Shown piece after piece: positions 1 through 7,692 of a stretch of 25,954 bases of DNA. Under the pieces are notes generated by a model. The model was not told where the DNA came from. It made no database searches and saw nothing but the letters and a program-made list of their open reading frames with translations. Numbering within the stretch: position 1 is the first letter of the stretch; each line of letters starts with the position of its first letter. A program made the position numbers and the translations under genes. The stretch lies in assembly GCA_002372235.1 (NCBI GenBank), contig DFJI01000035.1:652-26605 (forward strand). The letters run 5' to 3'. This DNA comes from Prevotella sp. UBA3675. Lineage in GTDB: Bacteria; Bacteroidota; Bacteroidia; Bacteroidales; Bacteroidaceae.

Positions 1-1
1 C

Positions 2-193
2 TTCGACTTCGAGGTGCCCACAGAGCTGGAGGGCGTTGACACGAACATCCTCGATCCTCGCGACACCTACGCTGACGCAGCTCAGTGGGAGGAGAAGGCT
101 AAGGATCTGGCTGCCCGCTTCATCAAGAACTTCAAGAAGTACGAAGGCAACGAGGCTGGTAAGGCACTGGTTGCTGCAGGCCCGAAGCTCTAA
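2..193 (+). CDS. pckA: Phosphoenolpyruvate carboxykinase (ATP), C-terminal end (5' partial)
   Basis: Only the last 63 codons are inside the window; the gene enters from the left edge in frame 2 and stops at TAA 191-193. The peptide contains VDTNILDPRDTYAD, then an Ala/Lys-rich helix with RFIKNFKKY and a terminal GKALVAAGPKL, which matches the end of ATP-dependent PEP carboxykinase. The enzyme interconverts oxaloacetate plus ATP with phosphoenolpyruvate, CO2 and ADP; in Bacteroidota it commonly runs in the carboxylating direction during succinate fermentation (family knowledge, not visible here). The catalytic and nucleotide-binding residues lie outside the window. It is followed at once by a strong intrinsic terminator, so it is the last gene of its transcript. 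Confidence 0.88.
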   Translation, partial: FDFEVPTELEGVDTNILDPRDTYADAAQWEEKAKDLAARFIKNFKKYEGNEAGKALVAAGPKL

Positions 194-212
194 TCGCTTC
201 AAGCATAACATC

Positions 213-254
213 AAAACGGGGATGTGCCGAAATCGGTACATCCCCGTTTTTTTT
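213..254 (+). terminator. Intrinsic terminator of pckA
   Basis: A 13-bp perfect stem (213-225 with 238-250), extended by a G-T and three or four further pairs around an AAAT loop, runs directly into eight T residues (247-254). It lies 20 bp after the pckA stop codon and separates it from metG. Confidence 0.92.
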
Positions 255-345
255 GACAGAATCGCAGTCCGGGTTACCACTCTTCCAAATATTTTTCTAT
301 TATTTTTCCGTTATTCTGTCTTTTGCTCGGAAAATTGCAAATTAA

Positions 346-377
346 TTTGCATTTTCACACACTTAATCGTACCTTTG
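346..377 (+). promoter_or_regulatory. Bacteroidota-type promoter of metG
   Basis: TTTG at 346-349 (-33 box) and TACCTTTG at 370-377 (-7 box, consensus TAnnTTTG) are 20 bp apart, an exact fit to the primary sigma-factor promoter of Bacteroidota. Transcription would begin near 384, about 30 nt before the metG ATG. Confidence 0.85.
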
Positions 378-415
378 CAGTCAAATTGCAATCATAAATA
401 CGTATTTACAGAGAA

Positions 416-2482
416 ATGGAGAAAAAGAATTTTAAACGTACAACCGTGACGGCTGCACTGCCATACGCCAATGGCGGTGTGCACATCGGCCACCTGGCAG
501 GCGTTTATGTGCCTGCCGACATCTATGTACGCTATCTTCGATTGAAGAAGCGCGATGTGATGTTTATAGGCGGTAGCGACGAACATGGCGTACCTATTAC
601 CATTCGCGCACGCAAAGAGGGTATCACACCGCAGGACGTGGTGGATCGCTATCACAAGATGATTAAGGACTCGTTTGAGGAGTTCGGCATCTCATTCGAC
701 ATCTACAGCCGCACGACCAGCAAAACACATCATAAGTTTGCTGCCGACTGGTTCCGCAAGCTCTATGACGAGGGCAAGCTGACCGAGGAGACGACCACCC
801 AACTCTACGACGAGGAGGCTAAGCAATTCCTGGCCGACCGCTATGTGGTGGGCGAGTGCCCTCACTGTCACAACGAGGGCGCCTACGGCGACCAATGCGA
901 GAAGTGCGGAAGAGACCTGAGCCCCACCGAGCTCATCAACCCGAAATCGACCATCAGCGGCTCAACACCCGTACTGAAGGAGACGAAGAACTGGTATCTG
1001 CCCCTGAACGAATATCAGGAGTGGCTGAAGCAGTGGATTCTGGAAGAACACAAGGAGTGGCGCCCCAACGTGTATGGACAGTGCAAGAGCTGGCTCGACA
1101 TGGACCTGCAGCCACGCGCCATGACCCGCGACCTGGACTGGGGCATCCCCGTGCCAGTGGAAGGTGCCGACGGCAAGGTGCTCTACGTGTGGTTCGATGC
1201 CCCGATAGGCTACGTGTCGAACACGAAGGAACTGTGCGAGAAGGAGCCAGAGAAGTGGGGCTCATGGGAGAAGTGGTGGCAGGATGAAGACACCCGTCTG
1301 GTACATTTCATCGGCAAGGACAACATCGTATTCCACTGCATCATCTTCCCCGTCATGATGAAGGCTCACGGCAAATATATCCTGCCCGACAACGTGCCGG
1401 CCAATGAGTTCTTGAACCTGGAGAACGACAAGATCTCGACCTCACGCAACTGGGCCGTTTGGCTGCACGAATATCTCGTTGACATGCCAGGCAAGCAGGA
1501 CGTGCTGCGCTACGTGCTCACCGCCAATGCGCCCGAGACAAAGGACAACAATTTCACTTGGAAAGACTTCCAAGACCGCAACAACAACGAGCTGGTGGCT
1601 GTCTATGGCAACTTCGTGAACCGCGCACTACAGCTCACCAAGAAATACTGGAACGGAGTGGTGCCGGCATGCGGCGAGCTGCAAGAGACCGACAAGCAGG
1701 CTCTGGCTGAGTTCAAAGATGTGAAGGAAAAAGTGGAGACACTGCTGGAACAGTTCAAGTTCCGCGATGCGCAGTTCGAGGCCATGAACCTGGCTCGTAT
1801 CGGCAACCGCTATATCACGGAGTGTGAGCCTTGGAAAGTATGGAAGGCCGACCCTAAGCGCTGCGAGACCATTCTGAACATCTGTCTGCAACTGACGGCC
1901 AATCTGGCTATTGCCTTCGAACCGTTCCTGCCCTTCTCGTCGAAGAAGCTGCGTCAGATGCTCAACATCGACAATTTCGAATGGGAGCAGCTGGGCAGCA
2001 CTGACCTGCTGAAAGCTGGTCATCAGCTGGGCGAACCCGAGCTATTGTTCGAGAAGATTGAGGACGAGACCATTCAGAAGCAGTTAGACAAACTGGCCGC
2101 CACAAAGAAAGCCAACGAGGCTGCCGCCCATGTGGCTGCCCCTATCAAGGACGAGGTAAGCTTCGAAGACTTCGAGAAGCTCGACATACGAGTGGGATTA
2201 GTGAAAGCCTGCGCCCGTGTACCCAAGTCGAAAAAGCTGCTGCAGTTCACCATCGATGACGGCAGCGGCAAAGACCGCACCATCTGCTCAGGCATTGCCG
2301 CTTTCTATGAGAATCCAGAAGAGCTCGTAGGCAAGCGCATCCTGTTCGTGGCCAATTTTGCTCCCCGCAAGATGATGGGCATTGAGAGCCAGGGCATGAT
2401 TCTCTCGGCTGTCGATGCCGACGAGAGCCTCAGCGTGGTGACCACCACGAAGGATGTGAAGCCAGGAAGTCAGGTGGGCTGA
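416..2482 (+). CDS. metG: Methionine--tRNA ligase with C-terminal tRNA-binding domain
   Basis: Class I aminoacyl-tRNA synthetase that charges tRNA-Met in the cytoplasm. The Rossmann catalytic core begins with ALPYANGGVHIGH, the HIGH motif being residues 23-26. A CxxC-x9-CxxC zinc knuckle has Cys148, 151, 161 and 164. The second signature is KISTS (residues 339-343) in place of the usual KMSKS. The helical anticodon-binding domain follows, and from about residue 581 (VSFEDFEKLDIRVG) an EMAPII/Trbp111-like OB-fold tRNA-binding domain ends the protein at residue 688, the normal length for the long MetRS form. The ATG sits about 30 nt after a good promoter. The flippase gene starts 30 bp downstream with no terminator between, so some read-through into it is likely. 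Confidence 0.97.
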   Translation: MEKKNFKRTTVTAALPYANGGVHIGHLAGVYVPADIYVRYLRLKKRDVMFIGGSDEHGVPITIRARKEGITPQDVVDRYHKMIKDSFEEFGISFDIYSRTTSKTHHKFAADWFRKLYDEGKLTEETTTQLYDEEAKQFLADRYVVGECPHCHNEGAYGDQCEKCGRDLSPTELINPKSTISGSTPVLKETKNWYLPLNEYQEWLKQWILEEHKEWRPNVYGQCKSWLDMDLQPRAMTRDLDWGIPVPVEGADGKVLYVWFDAPIGYVSNTKELCEKEPEKWGSWEKWWQDEDTRLVHFIGKDNIVFHCIIFPVMMKAHGKYILPDNVPANEFLNLENDKISTSRNWAVWLHEYLVDMPGKQDVLRYVLTANAPETKDNNFTWKDFQDRNNNELVAVYGNFVNRALQLTKKYWNGVVPACGELQETDKQALAEFKDVKEKVETLLEQFKFRDAQFEAMNLARIGNRYITECEPWKVWKADPKRCETILNICLQLTANLAIAFEPFLPFSSKKLRQMLNIDNFEWEQLGSTDLLKAGHQLGEPELLFEKIEDETIQKQLDKLAATKKANEAAAHVAAPIKDEVSFEDFEKLDIRVGLVKACARVPKSKKLLQFTIDDGSGKDRTICSGIAAFYENPEELVGKRILFVANFAPRKMMGIESQGMILSAVDADESLSVVTTTKDVKPGSQVG

Positions 2483-2512
2483 TAAGTGAAGCGACAAACC
2501 GAAGGATGAACA

Positions 2513-3976
2513 GTGAAGAGTGAGGAGTCGCTGAAGGAGAAGACGGCCAAAGGATTGTTCTGGGGAGCCATGAACAATGGGGTGCAGCAACTGCTGGGCT
2601 TTGCTTTTGGCATAGTGATGGCTCGCCTACTGGTGCCCGAGTATTTCGGCCTGGTGGCCATGATCACCGTGTTCTCTGCTATTGCAAACACACTGCAAAA
2701 CAGTGGTTTCTCGACTGCACTGATTAATGAAAAAGAACCGAAAGACAGCCAGTATAGTGCTGTCTTTTGGTTTAATATAGCAATGGGTACAGCAATCTAT
2801 GCTGTGCTCTTTTTTTGTGCTCCACTCATTTCGCGCTACTATCACGAGCCTCGTCTGCTCTGGCTGAGCCGCTATGCCTTTCTGAGCTTCGTCTTTTCCA
2901 GCTTTGGTGTGGCGCAGGCAGCCTTTCTCTACAAGAATCTTCGTGCCAAGGAACTGGCCAAGGCCAACATCGTGGGCGTGCTCGTATCGAGCAGCGTAGC
3001 CGTGCTGATGGCTTGGAAGGGGTTCACTTACTGGGCCATTGCCACGCAGACTAATCTGTTTATCCTGATCTCAACACTGATGCGCTGGCACTACAGCGAG
3101 TGGCGGCCTACTATGTTCTGGAGAGGCGGCATAGAGTTCCATTTCATCCGACGCACTTTTCCGTTTAGCGTGAAAATCATGTTGACAGGCATTCTCACAC
3201 AGGTCAACAACAACGTGATGAACATTCTACTGGGGCGCTACTTCGGGTCGCACGACACCGGACAATACAATCAGGCTTATCAATGGAATTTCAAAGGCTA
3301 TTCTTTCGTACAGAACATGCTGATGCAAGTTGACCAAGCCGTGCTCGTCAGCCTCAACGACGATCATGAACGCCAGTTGACCGTACTGCGCAAGATGGTG
3401 CGATTCGCAGCCTTCATATCGTTTCCGCTGATGTTTGGTGTCGGCTTAGTGGCCCAAGAGTTCATTGTGCTGGCCCTGGGCGAAGTGTGGAGGACAAGTG
3501 CAAGCTATCTGCAGATAATCTGTGTAGCAGGAGCCGTACTCCCCGTAAGCACATTGCTTTCCGACCTCATCGTCAGTCGCGGTCGTAGTGATATATTCCT
3601 TTGTTCGACGCTGGCTTTGGGCATCAGTCAGATCATCGTGCTCCTGATGGTCCATCCCTATGGCATACGTTATATGATTATAGGTTATGTGTGCCTCACG
3701 GTGGCATGGCTTTTCGTATGGCACTTCTTTGTATGCAGGCTGACGGGCTACAAGCTGTCAATGCTTGTGAAAGACACACTGCCTTTTGCACTCGCGGCAT
3801 TGGCAGTGATGACAGCCACGCACTTTGCCACACATGGCATCAGCAACATGATTGTGTCGCTCATAGCGCGAATCGCCATGGCCGCCACCTTATACTATAT
3901 CATAATGAAACTTGCAGGCGCTCAGATATTAGACGACTGCATGAAGTTCATCACTCAGAAACTGAGAAAGAGGTAA
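2513..3976 (+). CDS. Polysaccharide flippase (Wzx-like, MOP superfamily)
   Basis: Integral inner-membrane protein of 487 residues with about 12-14 hydrophobic segments. It matches the polysaccharide transporter branch of the MOP superfamily, which flips lipid-linked glycan units to the periplasmic face. The N-terminus (SLKEKTAKGLFWGAMNNG, then FAFGIVMARLLVPEYFGLVA) is the standard opening of these proteins. The start is a GTG at 2513: it is the only start that keeps the conserved N-terminal helix, because TGA 2507-2509 stops the frame just upstream and the next ATG (2570) would remove the KEKTAKG segment. The overlapping ATG at 2506 reads out of frame. No promoter is visible in the 30 bp after metG, so it probably depends on the metG transcript. 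It lies directly ahead of a glycan-modification operon, suggesting that it exports the same glycan; the substrate is unknown. Confidence 0.88.
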   Translation: MKSEESLKEKTAKGLFWGAMNNGVQQLLGFAFGIVMARLLVPEYFGLVAMITVFSAIANTLQNSGFSTALINEKEPKDSQYSAVFWFNIAMGTAIYAVLFFCAPLISRYYHEPRLLWLSRYAFLSFVFSSFGVAQAAFLYKNLRAKELAKANIVGVLVSSSVAVLMAWKGFTYWAIATQTNLFILISTLMRWHYSEWRPTMFWRGGIEFHFIRRTFPFSVKIMLTGILTQVNNNVMNILLGRYFGSHDTGQYNQAYQWNFKGYSFVQNMLMQVDQAVLVSLNDDHERQLTVLRKMVRFAAFISFPLMFGVGLVAQEFIVLALGEVWRTSASYLQIICVAGAVLPVSTLLSDLIVSRGRSDIFLCSTLALGISQIIVLLMVHPYGIRYMIIGYVCLTVAWLFVWHFFVCRLTGYKLSMLVKDTLPFALAALAVMTATHFATHGISNMIVSLIARIAMAATLYYIIMKLAGAQILDDCMKFITQKLRKR

Positions 3977-4007
3977 TGACTGCGAAGAGCAATTTATATG
4001 CAATTAA

Positions 4008-4039
4008 TTTGTTCAATTCGCTGAGAACCACTATTTTTG
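4008..4039 (+). promoter_or_regulatory. Bacteroidota-type promoter of the LicC-fusion operon
   Basis: TTTG at 4008-4011 and TATTTTTG at 4032-4039, separated by 20 bp, match the -33/-7 consensus. The predicted start site is near 4046, about 20 nt before the ATG at 4066. It lies in the 89-bp gap after the flippase, so the four following genes can be transcribed independently of metG and the flippase. Confidence 0.82.
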
Positions 4040-4065
4040 CAAAAGATTGAATATTTAACAGAATT

Positions 4066-5886
4066 ATGCAGGCAATCATCCTGGCGGCTGGAATGGGCCG
4101 CCGACTTGGCGAACTGACACAGCACAACACGAAGTGCATGGTGCCAGTAAATGGGATTACACTCATCGACCGGCTGTTAGGGCAGCTGTCCAAACAGCAA
4201 CTGAAGCGCGTACTCATCGTGGTAGGCTATAAAGGGCAGGAGCTACGCGACTATATCGGCCACCGATACGACGACTTGCTGAAGATAGAGTATGCCGAAA
4301 ATCCGATCTACGACAGCACCAACAACATCTATTCGCTGGGCTTAGTGAAAGAACAGTTGCAACAGGATGACACGCTGCTCATAGAGAGCGACCTGATCTT
4401 CAGTGAGCGCATCATCCCGATGATCATGGAGAACCCCTGTCCCAACCTGGCGCTTGTGGCAAAATACGAGAGCTGGATGGACGGCACTATGGTGCGGCTG
4501 GACAATGAGCAGAACATCGTGAACTTCATCTCAAAGGAGGCATTCGACTATGCTGATGTCAGTTCTTACTACAAGACGGTGAACATCTATAAGTTCAGCC
4601 GCGAGTTCTCACGCACTAAGTATGTGCCCTTCCTCGATGCCTATACAAAGGCGGTGGGCAACAACGAATACTATGAAAATGTGCTGCGCATCATTTCCAT
4701 GCTCGACTGTCATGACATGAAAGCGCTGCCGATAGGACAGGAGAAGTGGTATGAGATAGACGACAAGCAGGACTTGGATATTGCCGAGGCCATCTTTGCC
4801 GACGAACAGGATGTTCTGCGCAAGTACTACGGACGCTATGGCGGCTTCTGGCGATTCCCCCAGATGCTCGATTTCTGCTATTTGGTGAATCCCTACTTCC
4901 CGTCGCAACGCATGAAAGACGAGTTGCGGGCCAACTTCGACATACTGCTCACCGAATATCCTTCGGGTATGAAGGTGAACACGCTTATTGCCAGCAAATG
5001 CTTTGGCGTGAGCGAGGCCCATATCGTACCGGGCAATGGTGCTGCCGAGCTCATCAAAGTACTGATGACTGAAATACAGGGAACGACAGGACTTATTCGC
5101 CCTACTTTCGAAGAATACCCCAACCGATACGACAAAGAGCGCCAAGTGACGTTTGTGCCTCAGAATGAAGACTATCGTTATTCAGCCGACGACCTGATGA
5201 CGTTCTTTGCCGACAAGCATATTCAAGCATTATTGCTCATCAATCCCGATAATCCTTCAGGCAACTTCATTCACAAGGACGATGTTCTTCGATTGGCTGC
5301 ATGGTGCGAGCAACGCTCTATCCGACTGGTCGTAGATGAGAGCTTTGTTGATTTCAGTACAGATTATGCCACGAACTCGCTGTTGAGCGACAGCCTTTTG
5401 AGGGCCTATCCACACCTGGTTGTCATGAAAAGTATCTCCAAGAGCTACGGCGTGCCAGGACTGCGCTTAGGTATTCTTGCTTCAGCCGACGAACCGCTCA
5501 TAGCACGCATAAAGAAAGAGGTGTCTATCTGGAATCTCAACTCTTTTGCCGAATTCTTCATGCAGATATACAACAAGTATGAGAAAGACTATCAGCGGGC
5601 ATGCGCTAAGTTTGTCCGTGAACGCGACAGCTTTGAGCAACAGCTACGCACCATACCCTTCCTGCGCGTCATGCCCTCACAGGCCAACTATTTCCTGTGT
5701 GAGGTGAAAGCGCCTTATAAGGCCAGTGAGATCGTCATCTACATGCTGAAGCATCACAATATACTGACACGCGACTGTAGCCTGAAGCCGGGACTGGATT
5801 CTCAGAAGCAGTACATGCGTATTGCCGTGCGCAGCCATGAGGACAACAGCAGACTAATAGAAGCATTGAAAACTATGAAGCAATGA
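4066..5886 (+). CDS. Bifunctional nucleotidyltransferase (LicC-like) / CobD-like PLP-dependent enzyme fusion
   Basis: Two enzymes in one 606-residue chain. Residues 1 to about 245 form a sugar-nucleotidyltransferase fold: LAAGMGRRLG at 6-15, Lys23 in NTKCMVPV, STNNIYSL as in LicC-type cytidylyltransferases, and the acidic ESDLIF metal site. Residues from about 250 to the end form a fold-type I PLP enzyme: NPDNPSG (393-399), Asp424 in VVDESFVDF, and the Schiff-base lysine Lys459 in SISKSYGVPGLRLG. The PGLRLG tail and DESFVDF resemble threonine-phosphate decarboxylase (CobD) more than HisC transaminase. A plausible inference is that the PLP domain makes a small phospho-amine (such as phosphoethanolamine from phosphoserine) or transaminates the head group, and that the N-domain links it to CMP. 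A phosphonate role, as in PntC-transaminase fusions, is an alternative, but no PEP mutase is present. The stop overlaps the next start as ATGA. Confidence 0.85.
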   Translation: MQAIILAAGMGRRLGELTQHNTKCMVPVNGITLIDRLLGQLSKQQLKRVLIVVGYKGQELRDYIGHRYDDLLKIEYAENPIYDSTNNIYSLGLVKEQLQQDDTLLIESDLIFSERIIPMIMENPCPNLALVAKYESWMDGTMVRLDNEQNIVNFISKEAFDYADVSSYYKTVNIYKFSREFSRTKYVPFLDAYTKAVGNNEYYENVLRIISMLDCHDMKALPIGQEKWYEIDDKQDLDIAEAIFADEQDVLRKYYGRYGGFWRFPQMLDFCYLVNPYFPSQRMKDELRANFDILLTEYPSGMKVNTLIASKCFGVSEAHIVPGNGAAELIKVLMTEIQGTTGLIRPTFEEYPNRYDKERQVTFVPQNEDYRYSADDLMTFFADKHIQALLLINPDNPSGNFIHKDDVLRLAAWCEQRSIRLVVDESFVDFSTDYATNSLLSDSLLRAYPHLVVMKSISKSYGVPGLRLGILASADEPLIARIKKEVSIWNLNSFAEFFMQIYNKYEKDYQRACAKFVRERDSFEQQLRTIPFLRVMPSQANYFLCEVKAPYKASEIVIYMLKHHNILTRDCSLKPGLDSQKQYMRIAVRSHEDNSRLIEALKTMKQ

Positions 5887-6899
5887 CAAGGATTTGTATT
5901 TGCGGAGGCGGAAATTTGGGACACGTCGTAGCCGGCTTTGTGGCTTCGAGGCAGGGCTTCGAGGTGTCGTTGCTGACGCGACAGCCTGAGCAGTGGAGCC
6001 AACAGCTCGTCATTGACACCCCCGATGGCTCAGAGATACAGGCAGCCTTGGCTCATATCAGCGATGCTCCAAAGGAAATAATTCCCACTGCCGACATCGT
6101 GCTGCTGTGTCTGCCAGGCTATGCCATCCACGACACCTTATTGCAAATTCGCGATTATCTGCGAGAAGGCACTGCTGTAGGAAGTGTCGTCAGTAGCACA
6201 GGCTTCTTCTTTGAAGCCATGAAGCTGATGCCCGCACACACGCCATTATTCGGACTACAGCGCGTGCCATTCATAGCCCGCGTAAAAGAGTATGGCCATA
6301 GAGCTGCCCTGTTGGGCTATAAGGAAAGCCTCAGCATGGCTATAGAGCGAACCTTGAAGCGAGAAGAATTAAGACAAAGGATAGAGCAGATGTTCAATAC
6401 GCCAGTCTCTCTCGTAAGCAACTTCTACGAAGTAAGTCTTTCAAATAGCAATCCACTGCTTCATCCTGCACGTCTCTACGACCTGTGGGGTAATTGGAGC
6501 CAAGGCAACTTCAGCCCGTCTGTACCGCTTTTCTATGAAGAATGGACCGAACATGCAGCAGAGCTCTATATAACCATGGACTGCGAACTGCACCAGTTAC
6601 TCGCAGTATTGCCCGTTAGTCCGGAAAGCATTCCTACCGTACTTGACTATTATGAGAGTACCGATGCGCGTTCACTGGCTCGCAAACTGCGCAGCATCGA
6701 AGCCTTCAAAGGGATAAAAGCTCCCATGCGCAAGGAGAAGGAAGGCTACGTGCCTGACTTCAACAGCCGATATTTCACGGAAGACTTCCCCTATGGACTT
6801 GCCGTTATCCGACAGTTGTGCATAGAACATCATATTAACGCTCCAGTCATTGACAAAGTCTATCTATGGGGAATTAAACACATTCAAAGCCATGATTGA
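5883..6899 (+). CDS. Octopine/nopaline (opine) dehydrogenase family protein
   Basis: NAD(P)-dependent dehydrogenase of 338 residues. The N-terminal Rossmann half opens with ICICGGGNLGHVVAGFVAS and carries VLLCLPGYAIHDTL. The C-terminal all-helical half has SNPLLHPARLYD, with His194 at the place of the catalytic His of the octopine-dehydrogenase domain. Family members reductively condense an amino acid's amine with a 2-keto acid to give an N-(1-carboxyalkyl) amino acid; relatives also reduce other keto acids, so the substrate is not predictable. The ATG overlaps the preceding TGA by four bases, indicating translational coupling with the nucleotidyltransferase/PLP fusion. This suggests that the enzyme acts on a substrate or product of that protein. 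An opine-type biosynthetic step inside a LicD cluster is unusual. Confidence 0.82.
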   Translation: MTRICICGGGNLGHVVAGFVASRQGFEVSLLTRQPEQWSQQLVIDTPDGSEIQAALAHISDAPKEIIPTADIVLLCLPGYAIHDTLLQIRDYLREGTAVGSVVSSTGFFFEAMKLMPAHTPLFGLQRVPFIARVKEYGHRAALLGYKESLSMAIERTLKREELRQRIEQMFNTPVSLVSNFYEVSLSNSNPLLHPARLYDLWGNWSQGNFSPSVPLFYEEWTEHAAELYITMDCELHQLLAVLPVSPESIPTVLDYYESTDARSLARKLRSIEAFKGIKAPMRKEKEGYVPDFNSRYFTEDFPYGLAVIRQLCIEHHINAPVIDKVYLWGIKHIQSHD

Positions 6900-7692
6900 T
6901 CACGATACACTCCGCCAGCGCTTCAATCCTGACGGCTCACTGCTGCGCCGCCAGCAGTTGCGCATGCTTGAGCTGCTGTTAGAGCTCGACCGCATCTGCC
7001 AGAAACACGGCATCAGCTATTGGCTGAGCAGTGGCACCCTTATCGGTGCCATGCGCCACAACGGCTTCATACCCTGGGACGACGACCTCGACGTAGAGAT
7101 GATGCGCAGTGACTATCTGCGACTGATGAAGGTGCTGCCCCATGAGTTGCCCGAAACCATGACGTTACAGAACAGCGACACTGACCCTAACTTTTTCTAT
7201 TATTATTCTAAGTTGCGCGACCGGCGCTCTTTTCTGGAAGAGAAGAACAACTACGACCGCATGTTGCAGGAGCGCGGCATTTACATAGACATATTCCCCT
7301 TGGAGAAACAACGCCGCTGGATTCATGTATTGGGAGAAAAGACCACAGGCCACATGTATAAGGTGTGGCGCACCAGTACCGACGATGTGAAGAGTATGAC
7401 GACCATACGCCGCATCTATCGTTTCCACGAACATTGCGTCTATCCCGTGCTGCGAGGCTTGTGCCGCCTGCTGCATAGCACTGTTGTGACCAGCGGCATG
7501 GGCATTCCCTTCCACAATCCCCGTTACATTGACGACATATTCCCGTTAACTACTCACGACTTTGAAGGCCATTCATTGCCAGTTCCCCACAATGCCGACC
7601 ATCTGCTGCGCGGCATCTATGGCGACTACATGCAACTGCCCGACCTCGATAAGCTCCAGCTACATGTGAACAAGCTCGAAATCTATGACTAA
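6892..7692 (+). CDS. LicD family phosphotransferase
   Basis: 266 residues from the ATG at 6892, which lies inside ATGATTGA and overlaps the dehydrogenase stop by 8 bp. An in-frame TTG at 6850 would add 14 residues deep inside the upstream gene and is unlikely. The signature is LLELDRICQKHGISYWLSSG, then TLIGAMRHNGFIPWDDDLDV, whose acidic cluster Asp63-65/Asp67 is the metal and nucleotide site of the LicD/fukutin nucleotidyltransferase fold. LicD proteins transfer phosphocholine or another phospho-alcohol from a CDP carrier to a hydroxyl of a cell-surface glycan. The presence of a cytidylyltransferase two genes upstream, and the absence of choline kinase and choline transporter genes, suggest that the donor is made by the operon itself and is not CDP-choline. 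The next gene starts within its last codons (8-bp overlap). Confidence 0.9.
   Translation: MIDHDTLRQRFNPDGSLLRRQQLRMLELLLELDRICQKHGISYWLSSGTLIGAMRHNGFIPWDDDLDVEMMRSDYLRLMKVLPHELPETMTLQNSDTDPNFFYYYSKLRDRRSFLEEKNNYDRMLQERGIYIDIFPLEKQRRWIHVLGEKTTGHMYKVWRTSTDDVKSMTTIRRIYRFHEHCVYPVLRGLCRLLHSTVVTSGMGIPFHNPRYIDDIFPLTTHDFEGHSLPVPHNADHLLRGIYGDYMQLPDLDKLQLHVNKLEIYD

Noticed and set aside
36..449. 137-codon plus-strand open frame at the left edge
   Set aside because: It runs through the pckA 3' end, the terminator and the metG promoter in a different frame; it has no family features.
6850..6891. Upstream TTG start for the LicD gene
   Set aside because: It would add 14 residues overlapping 50 bp of the dehydrogenase. 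The ATG at 6892 gives the usual short overlap and a start suitable for the family.
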